Translations under genes and position numbers: made by a program | The notes under the pieces: generated by a model | The model's input: only the letters and a program-made list of their open reading frames with translations | Told to the model about the DNA's origin: nothing | The model's database searches: none | In this document: positions 48,602 through 57,929 of the stretch, one piece after another | How positions within the stretch are numbered: the stretch's first letter is position 1 | How the letters are laid out: each line of letters opens with the position of its first letter | Assembly (NCBI GenBank): GCA_028693555.1 | Contig: JAQUVD010000001.1 | Location: 1-64,000, forward strand | DNA: 64,000 bases | Source of the DNA: Hespellia sp. | GTDB taxonomy: Bacteria; Bacillota; Clostridia; Lachnospirales; Lachnospiraceae | Direction of reading: 5' to 3'

Positions 48602-51600
48602 TTATTCGTATAACTTAAACATCTCTGCCGCAATCGCATCTTCTTTTGCATAAATATCCATTCTGCGATCCCGTGCTTCCTCTTTGGAAAGGATCATTCT
48701 GTTTAATTTTCCATAACGTCCTTTTTCCCCTTTTACATGCTTTTTCACACATGTATGAACTTCGCTTGTATATACATTTCCATCGATTGTTTCCTGAAAA
48801 TAATACTTGAGCTTTTCTCTTGCATATAAAATGAATTTCTTCACATAAATTGTATCATACATCGGAAGCAGACTGACTGACTGATATTCTCCGTCTTCCT
48901 CACCGTTTGTAATCTGGTAATACAGCACGACACGGCTGTCTTTCTGTCCCTTATATTCAATTAATGTTTTGTCCCACAATTGGAATTCAAGCAGCCATTC
49001 CTCGTTATACTTCAGATAGAATGGGAAATAAATCTGTCTTGTGCAGAGATCCTGAAGAAATTCCTTAAGCACAGTCTTAAGATTCCCACTGTATTCGCGT
49101 TCTGAATAGTATTTGAGAACTGCAATCTGGCAAATATCCTGAATGAACTCACCCTTTTTATATTCGTTACAGACAATATCAATAATTCCTTTGTGAATCT
49201 TACGGTTTCTTACCACATATTCTCTTGCCACAAAATTCAGATATGCCTGCTGCAGTCGGAAATAAGCTCCCTCCGAATAATAATCTTCAAAGATTCCTTC
49301 CTCTCCGACCAGTTCTTCTGAGAAAAGCATCTGCGTCAGAATTCTTTCTGAGAGCTGATGCGTGTGAATCTCGTATTCCTTTGCTTCCCTCCAGAGCCGC
49401 TTCATCTGCGTTGTTGTCCCGGAAAAGAAATTTGTCAGATATGTCAGCGTAATCTTATCATATTGATCCGCCTTAAATAATTCATAACACAGATAAGTCA
49501 GAAAATCATTGCTGTTATAATTAATCTCACGGATGGTCTTACTGCAGAGCGTAAGCAAATCTTCCTCTTTAAAATTTTCATAGTTTTCTTCCTGAACCAG
49601 TTCCAGCGTAAATTCCTTTTTTTCATTCGCATTCGCCCCGGACTGAAGCGAATTCAAAAAGCGCTTGCACATATCCATATAGCGAAGTTCATAGAACAGA
49701 CGCTTACTCTCATATGGAATTGAGTCCATGAAATGTCTTCCGTCCTTATTCTCCCACACAAGACGATCTGTCTTTGCGTACAAGAATACCTGTGCCCCCT
49801 GTTCTGTGTAGGGCACCTTCTGTGTAATGGTTCCATCTTCCCCAATCACCTGAAGGAACTTCATGTTTGGAACTTTTGTCTTGATTTCATAAGCATGACA
49901 GATATCGTAAAGTGCCTCAATGCGTTTTGGATTCATGACATCTTCCGTTATGAATCGCTTATAAATCACACGGAGCTGTGCATTGATTCTTCGCTTTTCA
50001 AGCTGGTTCCACGCGAAATTCTCCATATCTTCTCGATAATGTGCGTAAATCTCACTTGTCTCATCTTCATTATCAATCAGATTCGAATAAAGAAGCGCAC
50101 ATTTTTGGTAATCCAGAGAATTTCCATGCATAAAATAAAGATAGACCGATCTTGGCAGTGGCTTTTGAAAACGCTCTTCATTAATTGTGAGCATATAGTA
50201 CTCATAGAGCTGTGCAATCTTCAATTCTGAATCGACTGCTTTTTCATACCATTTAAAATATTCCTGTTCCGAACAATTCCCCTTGATCAGCAATGTACAG
50301 ATTGCAGTCAGTATCATAGGCTCTTCAAACATTTTGTAAGCTCCGGCCAGCACGTCATACAAATGTTTGTCAAATTGTTTCTGCTGGCTTGCCAGGTTCG
50401 CGGTATACAGTGCCAGCTCCTTCGTCAGCATTTTGTATTTGAGTGCAAATGCAAGAACATGGACTTCAAATTCTCCAAGGCGTTTCAGTGTATTGCTCTT
50501 CTCCCTGTAGCATTTGTATGCCTCCATGTATAGGGCAACATTGTGCGTTCCCCTGTAATACTGTTGTTCCAGCATGCGTAGTCTCTCGTGAAACAATTTA
50601 AATTCCTGATCGACATTCACTAGCATGCACAAAATCAGGCCATTATCCGGATTTTTCAGATAAGTGCGCGACAATTCCTCCGCAACCTTCCTCTGTCCCA
50701 CAGAATCATTGCTTAACATCGTGGTAAGATAAAGATAATAAGAGCTGAGTTCTACATTCTTTCCGATTGCAAAACGGTTGTAATTATAGGACTCTAAAAT
50801 CCATTTTGCTTCTTCCTGCCGTTGTCCCAGCAGGTTGATATGTGCCTGAATCAAAAGAAACCTTTCGTTTCCTTTGTCTTTTTCGCGAATTGCTTCAATC
50901 TGACGAAGTGCGCTGTCTACCCAGCTATTGAGATCATATTTGCCTGCTTCATAAGCAAGATAACTCTTCAAAAGAGAGGCAAGCTGAATATCAATCAAAC
51001 GGTAATCCTCATCCGCCACTGAACTTGTAGATACCACAACTTCATATGTCAGAGTCTCATATGGCGATTCCAGTATGATCTGTCCGTAATTGTTACCTGC
51101 ATGCAGTTTTTCATGTTTGATGATGTATTCTACACGATAAGAGCTTCCAATAAATTCATCCGTTGTAATTCTACTGTGTTCTACTGTAAGGAAATCCCCG
51201 ACTGTATGGACATCAATTGCCATAAAGCCCCATGTATTTTTTGAAATCGTAAGAATTTCTTTGCGATCTTCGTCTTTTGATGTAAATGCACGACTCTCTT
51301 CCTGCATCATGAGGAATATCTTCTCTTTGTGCTTACAGCCAACCAGGAACTCCTCCAGTGCCTGCTGGTCCAGTTCCCATTTACGCATGTTTTCATAAAG
51401 TGCACGGATACGTTTCTCTTCGTATTTTAAAATCTCATAAAATTCGCGGGAACGAAACAGCTTCTCAGCCTCAGCAAAATCTTTGAATGCCAGCTTCTTG
51501 AAGTCCTCCAGACTCTGTACTTTTCCATAAGCCGTCATCACAAACGGCTTTTCAATAATCGCAGTAAATGCGACCTGATACTCTCCGCCATTACATACAA

Positions 51601-51889
51601 TGGTAAAGGTTCCATGTTCCACATGTCCGGGAAGCAGTCCGTGACCATCATAGGTAAAATAAACATTTACAGGATTACCTTCAAATCCCTGTTCCTCACA
51701 TTGCACACGAAAAGAAGATGGATAGACCAGTCCCCTGATTTTTCCATCTGCCTGATTCTGCAGCGAGAAGCTTCCTTTATATAATTCCCCTTCACCGACC
51801 CGAAGTATGAGTCGGGTTTCCGGAAAAATAATGTCTGGCTTTGAAACCTGAAAATCCCCTTTAGCAAAACGATTAATTTTTGTCTTCAA
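48602..51889 (-). CDS. DUF5717 family protein, very large (1095 residues)
   Basis: A 1095-residue protein of the DUF5717 type with no known function. Residues about 15-115 look like an Ig-like beta domain (IFPETRLILRVGEGELYKGS); a second beta segment is at about 205-285. About 300-900 is predicted to be a long array of helical repeats (SEL1/TPR-like), and the C-terminal 150 residues return to beta structure. There is no signal peptide and no membrane helix. Translation starts at TTG (51887-51889) after AGGTG. Its constant neighbour is the DUF5716 protein, so the two probably form one large complex. Confidence 0.78.
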   Translation of the reverse strand: MKTKINRFAKGDFQVSKPDIIFPETRLILRVGEGELYKGSFSLQNQADGKIRGLVYPSSFRVQCEEQGFEGNPVNVYFTYDGHGLLPGHVEHGTFTIVCNGGEYQVAFTAIIEKPFVMTAYGKVQSLEDFKKLAFKDFAEAEKLFRSREFYEILKYEEKRIRALYENMRKWELDQQALEEFLVGCKHKEKIFLMMQEESRAFTSKDEDRKEILTISKNTWGFMAIDVHTVGDFLTVEHSRITTDEFIGSSYRVEYIIKHEKLHAGNNYGQIILESPYETLTYEVVVSTSSVADEDYRLIDIQLASLLKSYLAYEAGKYDLNSWVDSALRQIEAIREKDKGNERFLLIQAHINLLGQRQEEAKWILESYNYNRFAIGKNVELSSYYLYLTTMLSNDSVGQRKVAEELSRTYLKNPDNGLILCMLVNVDQEFKLFHERLRMLEQQYYRGTHNVALYMEAYKCYREKSNTLKRLGEFEVHVLAFALKYKMLTKELALYTANLASQQKQFDKHLYDVLAGAYKMFEEPMILTAICTLLIKGNCSEQEYFKWYEKAVDSELKIAQLYEYYMLTINEERFQKPLPRSVYLYFMHGNSLDYQKCALLYSNLIDNEDETSEIYAHYREDMENFAWNQLEKRRINAQLRVIYKRFITEDVMNPKRIEALYDICHAYEIKTKVPNMKFLQVIGEDGTITQKVPYTEQGAQVFLYAKTDRLVWENKDGRHFMDSIPYESKRLFYELRYMDMCKRFLNSLQSGANANEKKEFTLELVQEENYENFKEEDLLTLCSKTIREINYNSNDFLTYLCYELFKADQYDKITLTYLTNFFSGTTTQMKRLWREAKEYEIHTHQLSERILTQMLFSEELVGEEGIFEDYYSEGAYFRLQQAYLNFVAREYVVRNRKIHKGIIDIVCNEYKKGEFIQDICQIAVLKYYSEREYSGNLKTVLKEFLQDLCTRQIYFPFYLKYNEEWLLEFQLWDKTLIEYKGQKDSRVVLYYQITNGEEDGEYQSVSLLPMYDTIYVKKFILYAREKLKYYFQETIDGNVYTSEVHTCVKKHVKGEKGRYGKLNRMILSKEEARDRRMDIYAKEDAIAAEMFKLYE

Positions 51890-51918
51890 ACTATTTCACC
51901 TACTTATTTCTTATGTTC

Positions 51919-52263
51919 CTATTTTTTCAGAATCAGAGCTATAAACTCTAAGTCCGCATAGCCGGTATTTTTCATACCGTGACCATCTCCGTCCTTACAG
52001 AATAACACATCTCCTGCCTCTACTGCAACTGCTTTCCCATTATCATCATACATTCCCTTACCGCTTAAAATGTAATAAGTCTCTGTTTCACCATGATGCT
52101 CATGGTATCCGAGTTCACAGTCCGCTTTGATCGTAACACGTGAAAAAAGACCACAGTGTTCACCTTTCTGTTCATCATTGATGAGGGATTCCAAAATAAC
52201 GAATCCCGCACCACCGTTTAAATGATCCAGTTTTTTTGTTTCTCTTTCAAAAGGCTTTGTCAT
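51919..52263 (-). CDS. Cupin-domain protein
   Basis: A 114-residue single cupin. Motif 1 is in GYHEHHGETETYYILSGKG (about 52-70), with two His and a Glu for a metal, and motif 2 is in GDVLFCKDGDGHGMKN (about 83-98). Many such proteins are sugar-phosphate isomerases or small-molecule enzymes; the substrate here is unknown. It lies 14 bases after carB and 29 bases before DUF5717, apparently within one transcript. Confidence 0.88.
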   Translation of the reverse strand: MTKPFERETKKLDHLNGGAGFVILESLINDEQKGEHCGLFSRVTIKADCELGYHEHHGETETYYILSGKGMYDDNGKAVAVEAGDVLFCKDGDGHGMKNTGYADLEFIALILKK

Positions 52264-52277
52264 CCTATGCTCCTGTT

Positions 52278-55200
52278 CTATTGCACTGTTGCAATATCAA
52301 TCAACGTTAACTTTTTAATATCCGTATCTTCCAAACTTGAAACAAGTGCTTTCGCTGTATCCATCGCCGTAAGTACATTCACACCTGTTTCGATTGCGCT
52401 GCGTCGGATTACAAATCCATCTTTTGCACGTTCTGCTCCCTGCTGAGGAATATCGATTACCAGATCAATCTCATGACCCAGAATCAAATCCATCAGATTC
52501 GGAGATTCCTGTTCAATCTTATGGACCGGAATGGCTTTCACGCCTGCTTCTCTCATTGCGTCTGCAGTTCCCTGCGTTGCAAAGATACGATATCCAAGTG
52601 CTTCAAATCTTCTTCCGACATCGATTGCATCTTCCTTGTCTTCATCTCGAACGGTCATAATCATATTCTTGTATTTTGGAAGTCTGATTCCCGCTCCTAA
52701 GAACGCTTTATATAATGCTTCGTTAAATGTCTTTGCGATACCAAGACACTCACCTGTCGATTTCATCTCAGGTCCGAGACTGATATCTGCGTCGCGGATC
52801 TTCTCAAATGAGAATACAGGCATCTTAACCGCCACATAATCCGCCTCCTTCTGCAGTCCCGGAGTGTATCCGAGTTCTCTGATCGTCGATCCGATAATCA
52901 CCTTAGATGCCAAAGGAACAATCGGGATTCCGGTCACCTTGCTGATATATGGAACAGTACGGCTTGAACGAGGATTTACTTCGATAACATACACATCTTC
53001 TCCACATACGATGAACTGAATATTAATCAGACCGATAACATGAAGTGACTGTGCGAGCCGCTTTGTATATTCTTCGATTTTTAACTTTGTAGCCTCTGAA
53101 AGACTCTGTGCCGGATATACGGAAATACTGTCTCCTGAGTGGATTCCGGCTCTCTCGATATGCTCCATAATACCCGGTATCAGAATATCCGTACCATCAC
53201 ATACTGCATCGACCTCGATCTCTTTTCCGACCAGATACTTATCTACAAGGATCGGATGATCCTGTGCAATCCGGTTAATGATTCCGATGAACTCCTCTAC
53301 ATCATGATCATTGATTGCAATCTGCATACCCTGGCCACCAAGTACATAAGAAGGTCTTACAAGCACCGGATATCCCAATCTGTTCGCTACTTCTTTTGCC
53401 TCTTCTGCTGTGTATACTGTTCCGCCATTCGGTCTTGGAATCTCACATTTTTCAAGAATCGCATCAAATAATTCTCGATCCTCTGCCGCGTCTACATTTT
53501 CTGCAGAAGTTCCAAGAATCGGCACACCCATCTTCATCAGGCTTTCTGTCAGCTTAATTGCGGTCTGTCCGCCAAACTGTACCACGGCGCCATCCGGTTT
53601 TTCAATATCTACGATACTTTCAACATCTTCCGGTGTTAATGGCTCAAAATAAAGCTTGTCAGCAATATCAAAGTCAGTACTTACCGTCTCCGGATTGTTA
53701 TTGACAATAATTGTCTCAAATCCTTCTTTTGCAAATGCCCATGTACAATGTACCGAACAGAAATCAAATTCGATACCCTGACCAATTCGGATTGGACCGG
53801 AACCAAGTACCAGAACTTTCTTCTTCGGATTCGTGACAGACGCTTCATTCTCGCTGCCAAATACCGAGTAGTAATATGGCGTCTCTGCTGCAAACTCTGC
53901 CGCACAGGTATCAACCATCTTGTACGCTGCTACGATGCCATTTGCATGACGCAGATCATGGATTTCTCTTTCCCCGCGACCTGTTAAATCTGCAATGACA
54001 TTGTCTGGAAATTCCATACGTTTTGCTTCTTTTAAGAGCTCCGGTGTCAGTTCTTCCGTCTTTAATTTCGTTTCCATCTCAACAAGAATTGCAATCTTAT
54101 CAATGAACCAGTTATCAATCTTGGTGATTTCATGAATCTGCTCGTAACTGATTCCTTTTCTGATTGCTTCCGAAATCAGCCAGATTCTTCTGTCGTCAAC
54201 AACCTGAAGCTGTTTTAAGATCTCATCCACTGAAAGAGCGGTGTAATCATAAGACATCAGACTATCTACGTGCTGTTCCAGCGAACGGATTGCTTTCATC
54301 AATCCACCCTCGAAGTTATCACAGATACTCATGACCTCTCCGGTCGCTTTCATCTGCGTTGTCAGTGTTCTCTTCGCACTGATAAATTTATCAAATGGAA
54401 GTCTTGGAATTTTGACAACACAATAATCAAGCATCGGTTCGAAGCTTGCATAGGTTTTATGTGTGATTGCATTCTTGATCTCATCCAACGTATATCCAAG
54501 TGCAATTTTTGCAGCAACCTTGGCAATTGGATATCCGGTTGCTTTCGATGCCAGTGCAGATGAACGGCTGACTCTCGGATTTACTTCAATGACACAATAT
54601 TCAAATGTGGTCGGATGAAGCGCATACTGCACATTACATCCACCTGTGATTTTCAGTTCGCTGATGATATTTAACGCAGAGCTTCGAAGCATCTGATACT
54701 CTTTATCTCCAAGTGTCTGCGATGGTGCCACAACAATACTGTCACCTGTATGAACGCCGACAGGGTCCAAATTCTCCATATTACATACGGTAATACAGTT
54801 TCCGTTACCGTCACGCATTACCTCATACTCGATTTCTTTCCAGCCTGCGATACAGCGTTCCACCAGAACCTGTCCCACACGAGACAGTCTCAATCCATTT
54901 TCAAGGATTTCAACCATCTGTTCCGGAGTCTCGGCAATACCGCCACCGCTTCCACCTAATGTGTAAGCCGGACGAAGTACGACCGGATATCCGATCTCTT
55001 TTGCAAAGGCAACACCTGCCTCAACATCTTCTACTACCTTAGAAGGTGCGCACGGTTCACCGATTTTTTCCATTGTTGTCTTGAATTCAAGACGGTCCTC
55101 CGCCTTCTTGATGGTCTGGGACGTCGTACCAATCAGACGCACCTGATTCTCTTTCAGGAAACCATTCTCCTCTAATTCCATTGCGAGATTTAATGCTGCC

Positions 55201-55478
55201 TGCCCGCCAAGTGTTGGAAGCACGCTGTCTGGATTTTCTTTCTTAATGAGCTGCTCTACCACTTCTACCGTAAGCGGTTCAATGTAGACTTTGTCAGCGA
55301 TATCCTTGTCTGTCATAATGGTTGCCGGGTTCGAATTCAGCAGAACAACTTCAATCCCTTCTTCCTTCAAAGAACGACATGCCTGAGTTCCTGCATAATC
55401 AAATTCCGCCGCCTGTCCAATTATAATCGGTCCAGATCCAATCACCAATACTTTTTTTATACTATTATCTCTAGGCAT
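52278..55478 (-). CDS. carB: Carbamoyl-phosphate synthase large subunit
   Basis: A 1066-residue enzyme with two homologous ATP-grasp halves that makes carbamoyl phosphate for arginine and pyrimidine synthesis. The first half opens with KVLVIGSGPIIIGQAAEFDY and the second with KVLVLGSGPIRIGQGIEFDF (about residue 560). The C-terminal MGS-like allosteric domain ends at 1066. The start ATG shares one base with the carA stop (TAATG). Confidence 0.98.
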   Translation of the reverse strand: MPRDNSIKKVLVIGSGPIIIGQAAEFDYAGTQACRSLKEEGIEVVLLNSNPATIMTDKDIADKVYIEPLTVEVVEQLIKKENPDSVLPTLGGQAALNLAMELEENGFLKENQVRLIGTTSQTIKKAEDRLEFKTTMEKIGEPCAPSKVVEDVEAGVAFAKEIGYPVVLRPAYTLGGSGGGIAETPEQMVEILENGLRLSRVGQVLVERCIAGWKEIEYEVMRDGNGNCITVCNMENLDPVGVHTGDSIVVAPSQTLGDKEYQMLRSSALNIISELKITGGCNVQYALHPTTFEYCVIEVNPRVSRSSALASKATGYPIAKVAAKIALGYTLDEIKNAITHKTYASFEPMLDYCVVKIPRLPFDKFISAKRTLTTQMKATGEVMSICDNFEGGLMKAIRSLEQHVDSLMSYDYTALSVDEILKQLQVVDDRRIWLISEAIRKGISYEQIHEITKIDNWFIDKIAILVEMETKLKTEELTPELLKEAKRMEFPDNVIADLTGRGEREIHDLRHANGIVAAYKMVDTCAAEFAAETPYYYSVFGSENEASVTNPKKKVLVLGSGPIRIGQGIEFDFCSVHCTWAFAKEGFETIIVNNNPETVSTDFDIADKLYFEPLTPEDVESIVDIEKPDGAVVQFGGQTAIKLTESLMKMGVPILGTSAENVDAAEDRELFDAILEKCEIPRPNGGTVYTAEEAKEVANRLGYPVLVRPSYVLGGQGMQIAINDHDVEEFIGIINRIAQDHPILVDKYLVGKEIEVDAVCDGTDILIPGIMEHIERAGIHSGDSISVYPAQSLSEATKLKIEEYTKRLAQSLHVIGLINIQFIVCGEDVYVIEVNPRSSRTVPYISKVTGIPIVPLASKVIIGSTIRELGYTPGLQKEADYVAVKMPVFSFEKIRDADISLGPEMKSTGECLGIAKTFNEALYKAFLGAGIRLPKYKNMIMTVRDEDKEDAIDVGRRFEALGYRIFATQGTADAMREAGVKAIPVHKIEQESPNLMDLILGHEIDLVIDIPQQGAERAKDGFVIRRSAIETGVNVLTAMDTAKALVSSLEDTDIKKLTLIDIATVQ

Positions 55479-56548
55479 TATTTCGCTCCTCCCATCATCT
55501 CAGCAAATCTATCAAACAAATATCCCGAATCCTGTGGTCCCGGACAAGCTTCCGGATGAAACTGCACGGTAAAAATGTTCTTTCCGACATATTTGAGACC
55601 TTCATTCGTTCCGTCATTGACATTCGTAAATGCCGGCACCGCAATCTGATCATCAATGCTGTCTGTATCAACTACATATCCATGATTCTGTGAAGAAATA
55701 TACACGCGGTTCGTGCTCAGATCCTTAACCGGATGATTGCCGCCACGATGTCCGTATTTTAATTTGTGTGTGTGCGCACCTGTCGCCAGTGCCATCAATT
55801 GATGTCCCAGACAGATTGCGAAGATCGGAATGTCAGATTCATACAGCTTCTTGACTTCCGCGATAATCTCTGTACAGTCGACCGGATCACCAGGTCCGTT
55901 GGATAACATAATTCCATCCGGTTTTGCTGCAATGATTTCATCCGCTGAAGTATTTGCCGGATAAATCGTCACTTCCATTCCTCTTTCATTGAGTGAGTTA
56001 GCAATGTTATTCTTTGCTCCAAGATCGAGGAGTGCAACCTTCTTGCCTGTCCCCGGAAGAATATACTTTTCAGAACAAGTTACCTTAGATACGACATCTC
56101 CCACGGTGTATGCCTTTAACTGCGTCATCACTTCATCGAGATTGTACTTCTCGTTGGTGGTGATCATTCCATTCATCGTTCCTTTTTCACGGAGAATCTT
56201 CGTTAAAGCTCTCGTATCGATTCCGGCGATTCCCGGAATATCCTGTTCCTTTAAGAATTCCTGAATTGTCCCTTCACATCGGAAGTTGCTTGGCATTCTC
56301 GCTAATTCTCTTACGATATAGCCATCCGGCCACGCCTTTTTCGACTCCATATCTGGAGTAATTCCATAATTTCCTATTAATGGGTAAGTCATCACGACTG
56401 CCTGCCCCGCATAAGAAGGATCTGTTAGAACCTCTAAATATCCCGTCATTGATGTATTAAACACAATTTCGCTAATCATGTCTCTCGTGGAACCAATACT
56501 GGTCCCCGTAAAAATTGTTCCATCTTCTAATATTAGAAAAGCTTTCAT
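55478..56548 (-). CDS. carA: Carbamoyl-phosphate synthase small subunit
   Basis: A 356-residue glutamine amidotransferase subunit that feeds ammonia to CarB. The class I triad is visible: FAICLGHQLMALATGA with the Cys near 242, and VQFHPEACPGP with His and Glu near 327-329. The start chosen is ATG 56546-56548, giving MKAFLILEDGTIF; the longer upstream frame runs through the leader hairpin. The order carA-carB is standard. Confidence 0.97.
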   Translation of the reverse strand: MKAFLILEDGTIFTGTSIGSTRDMISEIVFNTSMTGYLEVLTDPSYAGQAVVMTYPLIGNYGITPDMESKKAWPDGYIVRELARMPSNFRCEGTIQEFLKEQDIPGIAGIDTRALTKILREKGTMNGMITTNEKYNLDEVMTQLKAYTVGDVVSKVTCSEKYILPGTGKKVALLDLGAKNNIANSLNERGMEVTIYPANTSADEIIAAKPDGIMLSNGPGDPVDCTEIIAEVKKLYESDIPIFAICLGHQLMALATGAHTHKLKYGHRGGNHPVKDLSTNRVYISSQNHGYVVDTDSIDDQIAVPAFTNVNDGTNEGLKYVGKNIFTVQFHPEACPGPQDSGYLFDRFAEMMGGAK

Positions 56549-56587
56549 AGTCCTCGTCCCTTCTTTCTTGGTTTTATCCATAGTAAA

Positions 56588-56620
56588 GGCACTCTTGGAG
56601 TCTTTCATTCCCAGAGCGCC
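56588..56620 (-). promoter_or_regulatory. Hairpin in the carA leader
   Basis: On the minus strand 56613-56620 pairs with 56588-56595 (one mismatch) and is followed by only TTT, about 40 bases before carA. It could affect the mRNA or act as a weak attenuator. The PyrR-binding consensus was not found. Confidence 0.3.
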
Positions 56621-56700
56621 CTCTTTCTCAAACTTTCATATGATTATACATCATATGTTTTCTTTTTTCAACAAATTTTGCGGATACTTCCTGTATATTT

Positions 56701-57906
56701 TTATGTACCATAATTCCAGTAGATAATAATTTTATTTGCACCATCATCTACCATTTGCCCACAACTCACGCTATCAAGCCCATATACTGACATCAGATTC
56801 TGCATTGCACGGGAGGCTAGGTCGCCAAGGATACTATCCTTTGCCTGATAATATACCTCATCATTTGCGAATTTAAAGATGGTCTGCCCGCCGCCGGAAT
56901 AAATCGTATCATTCATTGCCTTTAACACTTCTTCTGAATCAAAGTTCTCATAATAACAGTGATTGAGTATATAATAATTATACGCCTTCGAGGTACATGC
57001 CGGCAATCCGATTCCCTGATCCCACACATGCGTCTTTGCTGCCTCTTCGTCACTGCAGCATAAATAGTCATAGCTGATATTTAACGCATTCTCTATGTTC
57101 TCCTCCTGCATGACAAAAACAGGATCTCCCCACGTTGTGTCCACATGATAATAATTCTCATCGATCTTCACTAGATTCCATGCATGTGACTGACCGGTAT
57201 CCACCGTACTTCCTGTCACATAAATACATTCAATGCCTGATTTTTGGAGCAGCAATTGCGTTGCTTTGGCATAGCCTGCACAGACAGACACTTTATTTAC
57301 GAACACACTGTAAATATTCTGGCTGTCCGCACAGTCCAATTGATAATCGGTCTGATTGACCAGATATTCATAGATATATTGAATTTTGTGATAAGTACTC
57401 TCATCCGCTGGTATTTTGGAGAGACATTCTTCTACCGATGCATCAATCTGTGCCTGTCTGACGGTCTTTTCTTCCTGTGAGCAGGTATAATTTGGAACAA
57501 ATATCGTGTAGTCCGAATATGTGGTTGACGTTGCACTTCCATCGCACCAGAAAATGTCCGGATTATCATATAAGATCTTCCGGAAAACGTTTCCTGCCGC
57601 CTCCGCATCTATGCTGTGAACCTGAATCTCACTGGAAAACTGCCATAAGCCCTGCAGAATTTCTTTATAAACCGTCTTCTCTTCTTCCGATAACTGATTA
57701 TAATAGAAATCCCCTGCCAGTTTCTCCGGTGGAATCGTGTTTTTTTCCATATCAGACTGCGTCCCGATTTTGCTCTGATATTTTGCAATCAGCTCATCCA
57801 GTTGATCCGGACGTAGATAATAAAACAGCGCTGCGCCAAGTACAATCAGAACAAAAATCCAGAAAATGAGTTTTCCAAGACAGCCTGTGCTCTTTCGTCT
57901 TTTCAT
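56701..57906 (-). CDS. Membrane-anchored transglutaminase-like protein
   Basis: A 401-residue protein with a basic N-terminus and one membrane helix (about 12-30), so the bulk is outside the cell. The transglutaminase core is intact: VSVCAGYAKATQLLL (Cys near 209), GQSHAWNLVKID (His near 243) and YHVDTTWGDP (Asp near 258). Such proteins act as cysteine peptidases or cross-linkers at the cell surface. It lies 23 bases after the SpoIID-like gene on the same strand and may work with it on the cell wall or spore. Confidence 0.85.
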   Translation of the reverse strand: MKRRKSTGCLGKLIFWIFVLIVLGAALFYYLRPDQLDELIAKYQSKIGTQSDMEKNTIPPEKLAGDFYYNQLSEEEKTVYKEILQGLWQFSSEIQVHSIDAEAAGNVFRKILYDNPDIFWCDGSATSTTYSDYTIFVPNYTCSQEEKTVRQAQIDASVEECLSKIPADESTYHKIQYIYEYLVNQTDYQLDCADSQNIYSVFVNKVSVCAGYAKATQLLLQKSGIECIYVTGSTVDTGQSHAWNLVKIDENYYHVDTTWGDPVFVMQEENIENALNISYDYLCCSDEEAAKTHVWDQGIGLPACTSKAYNYYILNHCYYENFDSEEVLKAMNDTIYSGGGQTIFKFANDEVYYQAKDSILGDLASRAMQNLMSVYGLDSVSCGQMVDDGANKIIIYWNYGT

Positions 57907-57929
57907 GTAATTTTAGTCTCCACACATTC

